The position numbers and the translations under genes are program-made. The notes under the pieces were generated by a model. It was given only the letters and a program-made list of their open reading frames with translations, ran no database searches and was not told where the DNA came from. Below are positions 44,021 to 57,468 of a DNA stretch of 64,000 nt, one piece after another (position 1 is the stretch's first letter; each line of letters opens with the position of its first letter). The DNA comes from Cokeromyces recurvatus (Eukaryota > Mucoromycota > Mucoromycetes > Mucorales > Mucoraceae). The DNA is taken from the NCBI RefSeq assembly GCF_025118155.1, contig NW_026251387.1, positions 2,077,501-2,141,500 of the forward strand, in the 5' to 3' direction.

Positions 44021-45078
44021 TTATGTAACTTTATAGAGTGGTAGATTAGCTCTATCTAATTTTTTATAATATAAACGTCGAATATGTGCTGCAGCGTTTT
44101 TAACATTAACAAAGTCCACATCAAATAATAGCCACCATTCTTTTCCAATTTGACATGGTAATTTAACACCTTCTTCTCTACATGCTAACCAAATAGCTGC
44201 GCAGGCAATTGTAGGAGGCTCATAAGTTACATAAATATTTGTTCTTAACCTAAGATAACGCGTTACATTCCTTCTTTTAATCTCCTTTCTTTTCTTCTTC
44301 TTTACCCATCATTTAAATAATTCCATGCTTTCCTAGATATAACTTCATCATCTTCTAACCCTAAAATTCTCAAGTAATTGATCATCAAGTTATACGGTAA
44401 TTGAACATGGACAATAAATCCTAACTTTCTTAATATTTGCATTTCTGCTGTACTAGCCATGTTCTTCATATTATATGCTTTCTATATACATGTATATAAA
44501 TTTAATAAACATATAAATGCTTTTGATCCTATAAGTTTCTCCTCTTTTATAAATATATACTCTCTATTTACTTGCGAAAAAGCATCCAAAGGGATATTAA
44601 TGGGCTGTCCTTTCATTTTACGTATTAATAAGTCATAAACAGTAATTAAATGTGTCATTCGAACAGAGCATTCTTCTAATTTTGCAGCAAGAAATAATGC
44701 ACCCATACCAATTTCCTAAAAGTTTTACAAGTATTACATCATGTTTCGTTCCCAAAAAAAAAGCACTTACCACGATGCCAAATTCTTTCAAACTTGCCAT
44801 ATAAAAGAATCGTTGAAACAAAACTTGAGCTGTAGCCATAGCAACCTGAGGTCTACATGTTCATATAATATACATATATATATATATAAATGAGCAAGAT
44901 GTCTCAATTAAAGCATTTACAAGTTTTACAATTTTAACAAGATGCCTGCACTTTGAATTAATTCAGCTCCTAAATTACGTAAATCTTCTTCCAAATCTTC
45001 ACTCACACCATCGCGTCTTGATACAGTTGTTTCCAACTGCTCAAGTGATGCCAAGGGATTATATAATGAAGAAGACAT
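44021..45078 (-). CDS. Cyclin L homologue
   Basis: Regulatory subunit of a transcription/splicing CDK (CDK11-type partner) in the nucleus. About five exons on the minus strand give roughly 275 residues. The start MSSSLYNPLASLEQLETTVS leads into ELIQSAGILLKL and PQVAMATAQVLFQRFFYM, the first cyclin fold with the cyclin L/K/T pattern, then FLAAKLEECSVRMTHLITVY. The second cyclin box is seen in LRKLGFIVHVQLPYNLMINY and RTNIYVTYEPPTIACAAIWL. It ends soon after the second fold and lacks the Arg-Ser tail of animal cyclin L. Cyclin K is the alternative, but LGFIVHV and NYLNDSLRTNI-like elements favour L. Confidence 0.82.
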
Positions 45079-45848
45079 AGTTTGATTTTTATTTTATTTT
45101 TTTTATTTTATTTTTATTTTTATTGTGACACTTTATATGCAATAATGATAACTACCATAAGCCACATATGCATTTATGTAAAGAGTAAATATTTAATAAT
45201 GCTTCCTATTCATCTTTTGTTAGTAAAGAAGGGAAGGGCCAATTTGAGACGTCTTTCAATCCTAATGTTACTAAAAAAGGAGGCTATAGGATAACCTTTA
45301 TATAAAGAATAAGAGAGAACACTTGTTCTATAATTTGTATCTGATTACATAAAGTAAATTACTATGATAGTATCTAGTAAAGTAGTATAGATTACTTGTC
45401 AAGAAAAAAAAAAGGATAATATTCTGAAATGATTTTCATATATGTATCAAAAGCTTCATTGTTTCTTTTGTACATGATAACTAAATTATTGAGGTAATAA
45501 TATATATATACATATATTTAAAGCTCTTTCTGTTCACTAGTCTTTTTCTTCGTTCGTTATTAAGAAGAGGTAAACTAGAGTCACCATGTATATCAATAAA
45601 CATATTTGAAAACCCATCTGTATATATACAGGCCTTGGGAGGTATCTTTTATAGTAGCATATTCATACAGTTTGAAATGGTCAATAGATAAATAAGAAGA
45701 GTGTTTAAATACTGTTCATTTATAAACTAAATATGTACGCAAATGAATCCTTCTCTCCATTTTTATTTACATTTTTACATATGATGCTTAGCTTATGTAT
45801 ATGATTCCTTTCTAATCACATATGTTTTTTTTATTTTTTTTTTTTTAT
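45079..45848. other. Intergenic between cyclin L and SAP18
   Basis: 770 bp of AT-rich DNA upstream of cyclin L and downstream of SAP18. No gene recognised. Confidence 0.5.
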
Positions 45849-46639
45849 TTAATATCGATCTCTTCTTCCTCCTAATCTTCCGCCATATCGACTATTATTA
45901 TCTCTGTTGTAAGCTGAACCACCAAAGTTTCTTCCACTGCTAAATCTATCATTTCCTAAACGTCCACCAAATCTATCTCCTGTACGGGCTCTTCCTGCAT
46001 CTCTTCCAACAAGTTTATTTCTAATATTAGCTGGAGGACCAATAAATATCGCAACATCCAAATAATCGCCAATGAAAAAATTACAAGCTTCCAAAGTCTT
46101 TTTTTGATCTTCAGTAGGATTGGCAGGTACAACACGTCCAAGTTCTCTACTGTTATATCGTGCACGTTCACTATCTAAATAAATTAATCGAAAAGCGATA
46201 CGTGCATCAGGATCTCTTGCTTCAGGAACTACTTGTTCAATTAATTGTGCAATTTCTTCTAATGTAGCATTTTTCCTACATGTATGAGTAAATAAATAAT
46301 TAAACTACTTGTTGGTTCTCTCTCTCTCTTTTTTTTTTATTTTTATTTTTTTTTGTTTTAATTGATTTGCTCTTTACCAAGTATAAAGGCTTAATTCATC
46401 AGAAGGTACTGATTCAATAGTATATTGACTAAGTCTTTATTTAAAGTGAGTTCAAGTTGCGTTTATATATATATATACATGCTTTCAATTACTTACGGAT
46501 TATGTCCTCCATTACGGAAAAAAATTCTTAACAGAAAAGGACATTCCTAGTTAATATATATCATATCAGTATATAAATTTGGTTATGAATTATTATTACT
46601 ACCTTTTCACGATCAACAGTTGTTGTAGATGAAGACATT
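45849..46639 (-). CDS. SAP18: SAP18, Sin3-histone deacetylase / ASAP complex subunit
   Basis: Small ubiquitin-fold protein that links Sin3-HDAC repression and the exon-junction-associated ASAP complex in the nucleus. Four exons on the minus strand, about 165-170 residues. The start MSSSTTTVDREK runs into CPFLLRIFFRNGGHNP and then VPSDELSLYTWKNATLEEIA. The family blocks ARIAFRLIYLDSERARYNSR and FFIGDYLDVAIF are intact. Unlike the animal protein, the C-terminus adds a Gly/Arg-rich tail (RFGGRLGNDRFSSGRNFGG), suggestive of RNA binding. The ATG at 46639 is the first Met before the conserved fold. Confidence 0.92.
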
Positions 46640-47254
46640 ATATTAATAAAAAGATAGACAAAGAGAGAGGGGATACGCAATAAGGAAAAAAAAATAAAAT
46701 AAAAATACAGAATAAAACAAAATCTAAAGTAAGCGCGTCCGTTGTATGCGGCAATTTAATTATTTTAATTCTTGCCCATTTAAAAGAAAAATCATTTCTC
46801 TTTAGTGAGAAAGTTCTTGAAATATAGAACCTCCTTAATCTTGAATGTAAAGTCAACTTAAGGAAGCAAAGAAGAAGAAGAAGAAAAAAAAACAGAATTT
46901 ACAGTAGTTTAAACTAAAAGGAAGAAAAAGGGATACACTATGTGATCTTATAAAAGGCTAAATTTAATAAAAAAAAATATATACAGTCATGTACTTGTCT
47001 CAAGTGAATATAAAGTGATTAACCTAAGACTGATTATTATAGCAGCAACAATACTTTCCAAACAATGTCAATAACTACAAAGCTTAAGAGACATAAGCCA
47101 AGAATTTTATTTCAAAAGGCCTAATCAAGTTGATGTAATTTCTGTTATATTACGCATATTCACTTTTATCATAGTTAGTAAAAGATAGTCTCCCTTAATC
47201 ATATTCAGATAATCTACATGTATATCTTTGTTTTATTGTGTATTTTTTTTTTTT
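46640..47254. other. Intergenic upstream of SAP18
   Basis: Holds purine-rich repeats near 46860-46895 and T-rich DNA before the RMD5 stop. No gene recognised. Confidence 0.5.
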
Positions 47255-48410
47255 TTAAAAATAAACTTGGACTGCTTGATCTGCAGATGATTCAGAAGGA
47301 CAATAAGGACATTTAAACTTTGAAGTAGCTCGACTGCTTCTAGAAAGTCGAGTTAAACTTTCTTTACAAATAACATGTCCACAGGGCATCATCATGGGAG
47401 GATTAGTGTCAGTTGCTTGCTCTTTAGATACTGGACAAGCAAAAACAGAATGATATCTTAACTCTTCTATTAATGGAATTTCAACTGGTAATTCATCTTG
47501 TGCACTCCATTCTGTTTTCTTATTATGCATAATAGTATATACTTTCATAATGACTGGTAAAGCAGTTGTACCTACAAAGACACTAACAAAGAATATTAAT
47601 AGAGATAATGAATATGAACACATGTATATATATACACACACACACACCTTGTATAAAGAGGGCTTTCAGCACTCATTTTTAAAAGAGAACAAAAGTCTCT
47701 TTGGAATTGTTGTTTGATATCTACCCAGTTTGAAGGTAAAGACATATCAGAGTAACGAGAATTTGATAAATTATTGATGTATAAAGGTGCAGTCATCAAC
47801 CTTTTGATTTCTATTCATTCTATCAGTTCTGTTTTTTTTTTTTTTTTTTTTTTTTTTTTTCCCTCATTTCTCTTTATTATCATCATTATTACCTGGGTAA
47901 TGCTTTTCTCCGAACTTGTAGAAATGCTTTTTACCGTAATTTATTGCTGTCATTGCATCAGTTGTTGTTAATAGTTGAATGAATTTTAGGCGATGTAAAT
48001 TAAACTGTAGAGTACTGCCTAAACTTTTTAATCCTTCATCATGTGATTCAGCCCAACTAGCTTGATGTTAATTAACTATATATGTATACATGTACCCAGG
48101 TTTGTATGTTACCTTATGGCAGCTGTTAAATCTTGTTCTTTTTCAATTTGATTTAAAATGGTATACAATTGTTCAAATTCATTTTTAAGCTTTTCTACAG
48201 TTTCGCGTAAGTCATCATCAACGGATATGCCAGCTTCATCCATAAATTCATTGCATAATTTAAATTGACCCTGTCTTATGAAATGTAAAGCTAATGCACG
48301 GTAAATCAAATTTTCTTTGTCTGCAAATGCTTCAGGATGATATATGACTGAAATATCTTGTTTAAATTTCTAATATGTGTGTAAGTTTCTTTCTTTTTTT
48401 CCATTTTTTT

Positions 48411-48454
<44 letters not shown>

Positions 48455-48791
48455 TAAAGTTGTATATGTTCTTACTCTATCAACATCTTTGTTTAGTTTC
48501 TGCAAAGAACCTTGATAGTCCTTTTGAGGTTTCTGAAAACCGAATCTCTTAACAGATTCTTGAATTTGTAACATTTCTTTTTGTGGATTACAACTTTTTT
48601 CTAAATAATAATAAAAGGTTAATGCAGGACATTAAATGGTATAGTATATTAATGAATTTACCATTAGTTGTAAGTGAATTTTTTTTTTCTTCTAATAATT
48701 GTTTGAAAGAATTAAGCTTAACAAGTATTGTATCCTGCATTAAAGCTTGCTTCTTTTGCATATCATGACATGATGCTAAAAGTGTTTCCAT
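47255..48791 (-). CDS. RMD5: RMD5/GID2 E3 ligase subunit of the GID/CTLH complex
   Basis: RING-like subunit of the GID/CTLH ubiquitin ligase, which in yeast degrades gluconeogenic enzymes. Six or seven exons on the minus strand, about 370 residues. The N-terminus [20 protein letters not shown] is a coiled coil. The LisH/CTLH region is coded near 48309-48109 ([33 protein letters not shown]). The C-terminus carries the atypical [37 protein letters not shown] and [20 protein letters not shown]. The CGH core and terminal CPYCP are as in RMD5/RMND5. One intron holds a T37 tract on the plus strand (48413-48449). Confidence 0.9.
48413..48449. repeat. T37 homopolymer in RMD5 intron
   Basis: Uninterrupted T run on the plus strand (A in the transcript) occupying most of an RMD5 intron. 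Confidence 0.85.
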
Positions 48792-49249
48792 GATAATAAT
48801 AATAATAACTGTATCAAGTATGAGAAAAAAAAAGCAAGGAATAATATAATCGTCAATGCATGTTGTAATATGCAATAGAAGTCCGAAAGAATTTTTTTTT
48901 TTCCAAGCTATCCATATCTTTTAATTGAAACTGCTTTTATTGAAATAATGAAATATTTCAAGTATATTATATAGAAACATAGTCCAGGAATTCCTTTATT
49001 AACGAAGGATACAAAATAAATCAATATTAAAGACTTGTACTAAGTATTACTTACAACAATTGATAGTATTATTAGACAGTGTGCTTAACCCAAGTTATTT
49101 CATATTGTTGTGTGTGTGTGTGTACGCTTTTCACTATATTAAAAAGAATCTGTTTTTAGATCTTGCCTTAAAAAGGATTATCCACTATACACAATTATTA
49201 AAAAAAAAACAGAGCCTTCTGAAGATATTAACTAATTCAACATAAAGAG
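48792..49249. other. Intergenic upstream of RMD5
   Basis: AT-rich, with a short GT dinucleotide run near 49108-49122. No gene recognised. Confidence 0.5.
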
Positions 49250-49990
49250 TAAATGATCTTTGACAGAACACGGAAGTTGAAATCAATCATACATATGAAA
49301 ATAATCGATAGAATGAACACGAGTAAGATTAGAATGAGTATGGTACATTCAAACTCTTGGCTTACTACCGTAAGAATGACTAGCAAATGTTCGTAGATAG
49401 GGCAACAATGTAAGATACATAAGTATCTTAAAATAATTCTAGAGAACCCCATTAGAAATTTTGTTTGTAGGATAATGACACGATCAATCGCCCATGTTTG
49501 ATGAACAGGGTGAAATATTCCTTTGATCGAAGACCATCAAAGATAGACCAAATGGATTCGATTTAACAAGTTTCAAGTTTTTATGAGGTAACTTGAATCA
49601 AGAATGCTGATTACTAGCGCATATTCTGAACAAGCCTGTACCCCTTAAACATAGAAAACTGATTATAACTAATAGACTTGACACCAATGCTAGTCATTTT
49701 GGAGCATAGTCTTTTTAGCCTTATCAATATTATGTTGTACCATAGTGTTCAACTTTAGAAAGCCATAGGATTCAATAATTGTACCAAGATACGAAAAGGA
49801 AAATTCACAGGGCAATAAAGTACCATAGAAAGAGTAAATTCAGGCATCAGCCACAGGAGTGATGATACCACTTCTGGAGGGGCTCTAGTAGTTATTTAAT
49901 ATAAGGTAGTGTAATAGTAAAGATAGCATCTCATTAAATGAGGCTACCACTGCCATATCATCAGCATAAAGAAGGTGATTTATGGACGCT
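49250..49990 (-). pseudogene. LINE-type reverse transcriptase relic
   Basis: On the minus strand, 49990-49890 reads INHLLYADDMAVVASFNEML, the YADD catalytic block of non-LTR reverse transcriptases (YADD codons at 49968-49957). After stops, the continuation at about 49860-49690 includes FSYLGTIIESYGFLKLNT and MVQHNIDKAKKTM, which fits the region just downstream of YADD in LINE polymerases. Several stop codons interrupt it, and no endonuclease domain or 5' end is present. It is a truncated, dead copy; its 3' limit is uncertain. Confidence 0.75.
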
Positions 49991-50550
49991 AACAATTGTA
50001 CAGTCTTTAGATTTTTTTTCTTTCTTTTTTCTTTCTTTTTTCTTTTTTTCATTCTAGGATTGGTCTGGGCACTTTAATATAACGAAAAGTTGCTGTGTGC
50101 TTATCAATCATTTTTTTTTTTTTTGATAAATAAAACCTTGTAGTGGTACAAGAAAGAATTGACGAGTAGACCACTAACACTCTTCTTCTAAACTGTTATT
50201 TTAAACTCAGCGCATACTAAATACAAATTCATCACACTAGAAAAAAGCGTAGTTTTTTTTTGAGTACGTTAATCTTTTCTCTTCTTATAATTCATTAAAG
50301 AAAATTGAAGAGACATTAAATTAAAAAACAAAGAAAGAAGCGTGTATATATTTATAACAAATAACATTTTTTTATAAAAATAAGCAATTACTAATCACTT
50401 AAAGGTAACTTTTTATTATTAAAAAAAAAAAAAAGAATAAAAAAATACATATCTGTAATAGCAAATTTTTAATGGTTTTTTGTTCTTTTTTCTCTTTTTT
50501 ATTTTTTTTGTTTATAGTAATTTCCTTTTTCTCTTTAATAATTGCAGATT
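49991..50550. other. Intergenic upstream of the giant HECT ligase
   Basis: Pyrimidine- and A-rich DNA without coding signal, probably the promoter and 5' leader of the next gene. Confidence 0.5.
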
Positions 50551-53500
50551 ATGAAGATCAGAAAAGCCCCTTCTAAAAAACTTGCACCTTTAGTAATAAA
50601 CAATGCATCCAAGAAATATTTAAAATCTTATTCTTATTATTATTTTTTTCTTTAATAGCCACGTCAATTGGAAGACCTGATCAGGCGATTGGAGACAGAG
50701 CCAAAGGAAAAAATCCCTTCATTAGTTCAAGAATTATCATCTTGGCCATATCCTAGAGGCGATTTATTTCATTGGGTTAAAGTTCTTGACCGATGTGATC
50801 TGATTTTACAAGAAGTTTGTGATGAATATAATCTAAAACAAATTCAAACAAAGCATTTTACAGATCAAACAAAAACACTTATATTATCCATCATCGATCT
50901 TTCCTGTACATTATTTGAAAACTGCACAAATAGAAATATTTATAATTCTTATGAGGTATATAATATTGATTAAATAAGATATAACATGTATAAATTTATA
51001 TATTTCTCTTTTTTTTTTTATCATCATTAGTATTTGTGTATGTTGTTAAATACGTTTGATATTGATGTGTTACAACAAGTGCTTTACTTTATGGTTCGAC
51101 CTGCTCAAAGAATCAATAACCCAAGAGCCATTCGTTCGTCGTTTTCTGTACCTCAAGATAAAATTATAGAATTGGCTCGAGGTTGGGCTAATGTTCCTGT
51201 TGATTTGATAAATATTGTTCAAGATTTGGAAGTTTCACCTAAAATGATGACCTTTGTACTTCAATTTTACCGTGCGACATCATCTTTGACAACAAATAAC
51301 ACCAATAATAATGAATCAGTTACTGAAGGAAACGAAATCATAGGTGCAACTATAACCGATGAAGACTTGAAAAAAGATGACATAGAAGTATTTTTAAAAT
51401 TAGTTGAAGAACATAATGTGCCACAAGAAAACCAGTTCGAATTAGCAAATAGAATTCGTATTACAAAACACTTGAAGGAACCAAAAAAAAGAAAGCAGTT
51501 ATTTGGTATTCGTCTTTTGGCTTTATCTATTATGGGTAAGGAAGTTCTCTATATAGTTTACAGAATAATAGTCAACTTATAGGCATACCCACTCACCCTT
51601 TTTTTTTCTTTTTCTTCTTCTTTAGCTAATGCTGTTTCTGAAACCACTGCACAAAACAAAGTCTTTATATTTGAACCACATTTAGTCTCACAATTAGCTG
51701 AATTAATTTCTCCTGAAAAGCAAACGGATATTGTAAGTCACATAGATTTATTTATGTTGAATAATTATATTGAGTTTTTCTTTATTATAGACTATTCAAA
51801 CTTATACTCTATATGCTATGGATGCTTTAATAAAATATAGAATTAAACTCCCAGAAGTTTTAACCGCCGTAAATGCATCAACAAATCATGGCACATTAAT
51901 GCGAATTTTACGTAAAATCAATTCAAATGAAGCATACCCTCAACCTTTCATAGATGCTTTGTTTGTGTTTGTATCTTATTTATTACAAACGCAAACAGGT
52001 GAACAAATGTTAATTTCTGCTGGCATTATTCCTACTTTAGTTCAAATTTTGGGTAATCATGAATATACTCTGTACAAGAATATAGCAAAGCTTGTCGGCC
52101 TTATGGACTCTGTTGTTAATTCATTTTCTTCTTCATTTACCGCCTTCTGTAATGTGAACGGTTTGGATACATTGCTAAATCGTGTTAAAGTAAAATATTA
52201 ATAATGATTACTCTTTATAAAAATGGCTTGATCTAACATAGTTTTTTTTTTCTTTTCTTTCCTAATAGCTGGAGGTGGAAGCTTGTTCAGAATATATTAT
52301 GAAAGACGATGAAATTTCTGCACCTTATAATAGATTATCAGCTGTTAAAGCGATGCTCAAGTTTTTATTGCGTATGATGGATACCTCAGGCACCACAGAT
52401 GGACTTCGCAATTTGATTGATTCCAATTTGCCTCATTCTCTCAAACTTATTATGGAGTATCCTAAATTATTTGGAAGCACCATACTTGCGCTGGCTATTA
52501 ATATTATAGCTACATTTATTCACAATGAACCCACCTCATTAAGTATTTTACAAGAAGCTCAGTTACCTCAAAGCTTTTTAAACACAATTTCTACTTATGA
52601 TATACCTAGCAATGAAGTGATGCTAGCATCTATCAATGCGTTTGGTGCTGTTTGTCTTAATACACAAGGTCTTGAAATGTTTAACAACGCTAATCCTATA
52701 CCACATTTTTTCGAATTGATGACTAGTGAAGAATATGTTAGAAATACTTCAGATTTAGATGGTACAACTGCATTAGGTGCTACAATGGATGAATTAGTTC
52801 GACATCAGCCGACTTTAAAACCTACATTATTTCAATGTATCGATGATTTAGTTCAAAAAATGATCAAAATGGGTAATGATGTGAACGGTAACGGTAAACC
52901 GAAAGATAACAGTCATGTTATACAGACACGCGCAAAAAATGGTGAACAAAGTGATGAGAATATGTCATCTACACCAATAGAAAATGCAATGACTGATATT
53001 TTAGTAAGTGAGGAAGGTGAAAGAAAACTGATCAAAGTGGATTATCTGTATGTATTGTTTGTTGATCTTGTTGGCCGATATTTAGAAGGAATATTTCAGA
53101 ACCAAAATAACATCAACGAGTTTGTCCGTCAAGTTGGTTCTGAGAAATTGTTATCCATCTATAGCTCTCCTCTTTTACCAGCTACATTTTGTACAACAGT
53201 GGCTAATAATACATATGCTTATGTTTTCCGTCTGATATGTGACGTTAGTCCTTTACCTACTGTTCTTGCAATTGCAAGCAAAGCTAAGGAATCCATTCGC
53301 TTTATTACTGAAAGAAAAGATGGGTATCAAAAGAGTTGTTTAGTAGAATTTGTAGATGTAGATTCTCAAGAAACCGATAAAATTGAACGTGGAAATAAAC
53401 TTCTTCATCAATTGATTGAAATGTTAGCTATCGTTAGTCTATTATCCAATCTCGCTTCAATTATATTGACTCAGGGTAAGAATGGGCCATCACTTTTGAC

Positions 53501-56500
53501 CGAATTTTTGGCTGCGTCAGATGAAGGAAATATCATTCAAGCCCTCGGACAACTCTATCGTGTCATCGTTTGGGAAACCTATCTATTAAAAGAAGAATTA
53601 CCTGATGACTGGTATAACTTCAAAGCACCTAGTGCTACTACAAGAAATGATACAACTAAAACAACAGACCATGGCTTAGGTATATATATATATAACACAA
53701 AACTAGAATAGATTTATGAATGATCATAATACTAATATATATCATTACTAGTAGAAGATAACTCATCTATGAACAATCTTAATGGCACTTCTAAGAATGC
53801 ATTTGGTACAACATTCGAAAAGATCATTTCACCTAAAGATCCTAGAATTATCAATATCAAGCATTTTAAAATTTTATTGAAAGATATACCTCAGCTGCTT
53901 ATGTCCATTTTCCAAGGTCTTATCAAAGTTTCAGTGAGTCGTCGTGCGGGTACAACGGTTACTAAATCTCAGACAATGGAATTGGCTGAATTCATGGCAA
54001 ATTTGTTAAAGGATAATATTACTTGGCAACCTATCAACAATCCTAATGCACCTGCTTGTAAGTACGATTATTTAGCATCTATCTACAATATGATCTCCTA
54101 TCTGTTAAGAGATGAGCGCCCGCAGTCTCCATTCCAAACACCACTTGCTATTGCTTTTGAACAACAAGGTGGCGTGGACTTATTGTTGGAAAATCTCAAG
54201 CAATTATGGAATAAAGCATTAACTTTGTATGAAGAGGATAAAGAAGAAAATAGAGGTCTTATAAGTCGCATTAATAGTAGCATCGAGAACCTTTTAATCT
54301 TAATACTTAATATCAGTTCACCCAAGCTATTGCGTGATTCAGCTTATACATCGAGTTTAATTCAAAGAAATAAAAAGGCAAAAGATTATTTCGATCCTTA
54401 TCAATGGATTATATCATTAGAACTCAAACTGACTCCTCTTAAGGACTATTTAACATGTTCCAAGTTACATTTATTTTCCAAGAAAGTGGGTCAAACGCTT
54501 ATCAAGATCTTTCAACAACTCATGAAAGGGGAAGGAGGATTTACTAATTCTTCGCATTCAACAACAGCTAATACTCGTCATGGTGGAGGCAGTAGTGGTG
54601 GTGGTGGTGGTGATATATTTGGTAATTTGAATACGCCGCTTATGACTGCTCCTTTTACTTTACTTCGCGCCCCAGTTGTTGCTTCTGAACATAATATTCA
54701 AACATTACTTGATATGGGTTTTGAAAGAGCTGCTGCTGAACAGGCTCTTGTACGTTGTAACAACCAAGTTTCTCGTGCTGTGGACTATCTATTCAGCCAT
54801 CCAATACCTGTATTTAGTGCATCAACAACTACAAACGCGTTACAGTCGACTGTAGAAACATCATCCCATCATACTGATGATGACAATAACCCTGATAATG
54901 AAAGAAATACTGAAGGAGATGAGCATCTTGGCGATAGTGGTAATACAGACGATGAAAATCATCATCATAGTGATAATGAAGATGAAGATGAAGATAATGA
55001 TTCTGATAATGATATGGAAGACATTACTAATGATTATGTAGAATCATTAAATAATGAACTTCCTTTATCAAATGGAGCTAATTTAAGACATTTTTCTCTT
55101 AACTTCCTTGATAATGATGAAGGTAGCACTAATGATAATAACAATGAAGAAGAAAATGATGAGAGTGATGTTGAAGATGCCGCTGCTTCTGAAAATCTAG
55201 AAAAAATTAAATCATTCCGTCAAGAATTATGCCAGTTACTACCTACACCACTCTTGGTTTTGTCTGATAAACGTGAAGATTTAATGTTTGATATACGGGA
55301 TTTGTTGGCGCTTTTAGGCAAATTTCAAGATATAAAATCTACAGCTGATGACTCAACTTCAGCTCAAGCAGCTATATCTGCTACAAAGACATCAGTCATG
55401 ATAATAAACACATTATTGAATCAAATTTCAGAAATTCATAAGGATGAAAGTAAATCTTTACTTCTTGGTAGTCGTCTTCGTTTACTTGCTTTATTACTTC
55501 GAGAACCATCAATGCAGAAAACTATAAACAAATTATCAAATCAATTTTCATTCTTATTTGATATGCTCAACCTTATAAAGCTTGATCAAGATGTGCCTTT
55601 GCCTTCCTGGTCTGCAGTTCTCTTTTTGGTTTTAGAAGTACTAATTGCACAAGCAGATGAACCTAAAAGGGAAAAATTAGCTGTTCCTTGTCGACATCCC
55701 TTACTTTATTCGTCTTCATCTGACACAGAAGATAAAGAGGAAAACGAAAAAAATAATGATAATAATACTGATGGTGAGGATGTTGTTATGCAAGATGTAA
55801 AACCAGCTTCTAATACAAAAGTGATTGATATTACCTCCGAACAACGTACCAGATTATTAGAATGCAGTGTTTCACTTTTACGTAAATCAGAATTATCTCG
55901 CGATGATATTTATGCTATTCTACGCATGATTGTACGTCTGACAAAAGATCACGATTCTGCACTTCATTTTGTTAGCATTGGTGGTATTCCTTTACTTTTT
56001 GTGAAGCCTCGTTCCAGTCTTGATGGCTTACAAGGTCAACAGGCATATATCATTTTAATTTTGCGCCACATTGTTGAAAGTAAAACGGTTTTAAAGAGTA
56101 CCATGAAAGCCATCATTACAAACTGGTTTACAAATCCTCGTCCTCGTAATATGGATATTAGTTCATTTATACGTAGTAATGCTCATATTGCTCTTCGTAA
56201 TCCTTCCACTTTTGTTGACGTTACTACAAATATCTGTCGTTTAGCTCGCTATGATGAATTTGAAGCTAATCGTCATATCAAATTGAAAAAACAAGATGGA
56301 GATGAAAAGAATGTTGAAATTGATATTTCCGGTGTTGCTACTACTTCTCATACCAAGGAAAAGTCTCCTTCTGAAGTTGTTATATACTATTTGTTGAATG
56401 AAATTATGAATATTCATTCTGAAGCTACTACTACAACTATTAACAAAGAAGAGTTGACAGAGGAGCAAAAGAAGGAAGAAAATATCAAGTTTGTTTATAC

Positions 56501-57432
56501 AGGGTTCTTGCTACAATGTCTTGTTGAACTTATTTCTTCGTATCCTTCTTGTAAATATGATATTTTCAACTTTTGTAAAAAGCAAAATGGTCCACGCGCA
56601 ACTACCTCAGATGGAAAGCATCGTTCCTTTGTATCTATGTTAATTAATGACTTGTTACCATACAATCATACAAATCCTACATCTGATGAATCACGTAAAC
56701 AGCAAGGTTTATCAACTTGGACTGCTTCAACATTAGTAGCAATGTCTTATGATAACTCTTCCACTAGTGATCTGACTTCTCAACAAAAATCGGAATTAAT
56801 TCAAGTTAGAAAATATGTTTTAGAAACTATTATTCGAGCTTTGAAAGAAGCAATCGCTTCTACAGAGGCTCCATCTATTAAGTATTCCAGGTATCTTGCC
56901 TTTGCAGACCTTTGTCATCGTATATTGAATGCTAGACCTAATTTTGGTCCTTTTGCACCTCGTTCGCTTGGTAGCAGTCATAACACATCCAATAATAATG
57001 ACAAAGAAGAGTCAACTTTGAATAATGCAAAAATTATGTTGGATAAGAATTTTGTTGCCGTTTTGACTTCAGCTGTTAGCGATATTGATATTAACTATCC
57101 TCATTCAAGAGCTATCTTAAATGCTTTGATACGTCCTTTAGAACAATTAACAAAGCTTGCTATTAAAGCTGAGGAAGCTACTGATACTGATGAAGAAGAA
57201 CAGGATAAGATGGATATTACAGAAGAAGAAATACATGTACCTAACACCTCTGCTGAAGAACAAGATGAAGCGCCTGATCTTTATCGTAATTCCGCTCTTG
57301 GTATGTTTGATGGTAGTGTTATTGATGAGGAAGAATATAATAGTGATGAATACAGTGATATGTTTGGTTCATCTGCAGATGAAGAGGAAAAGTAAGTGTA
57401 TATGTCTATTAGAAAAAATCATATTGCGTACT

Positions 57433-57468
<36 letters not shown>
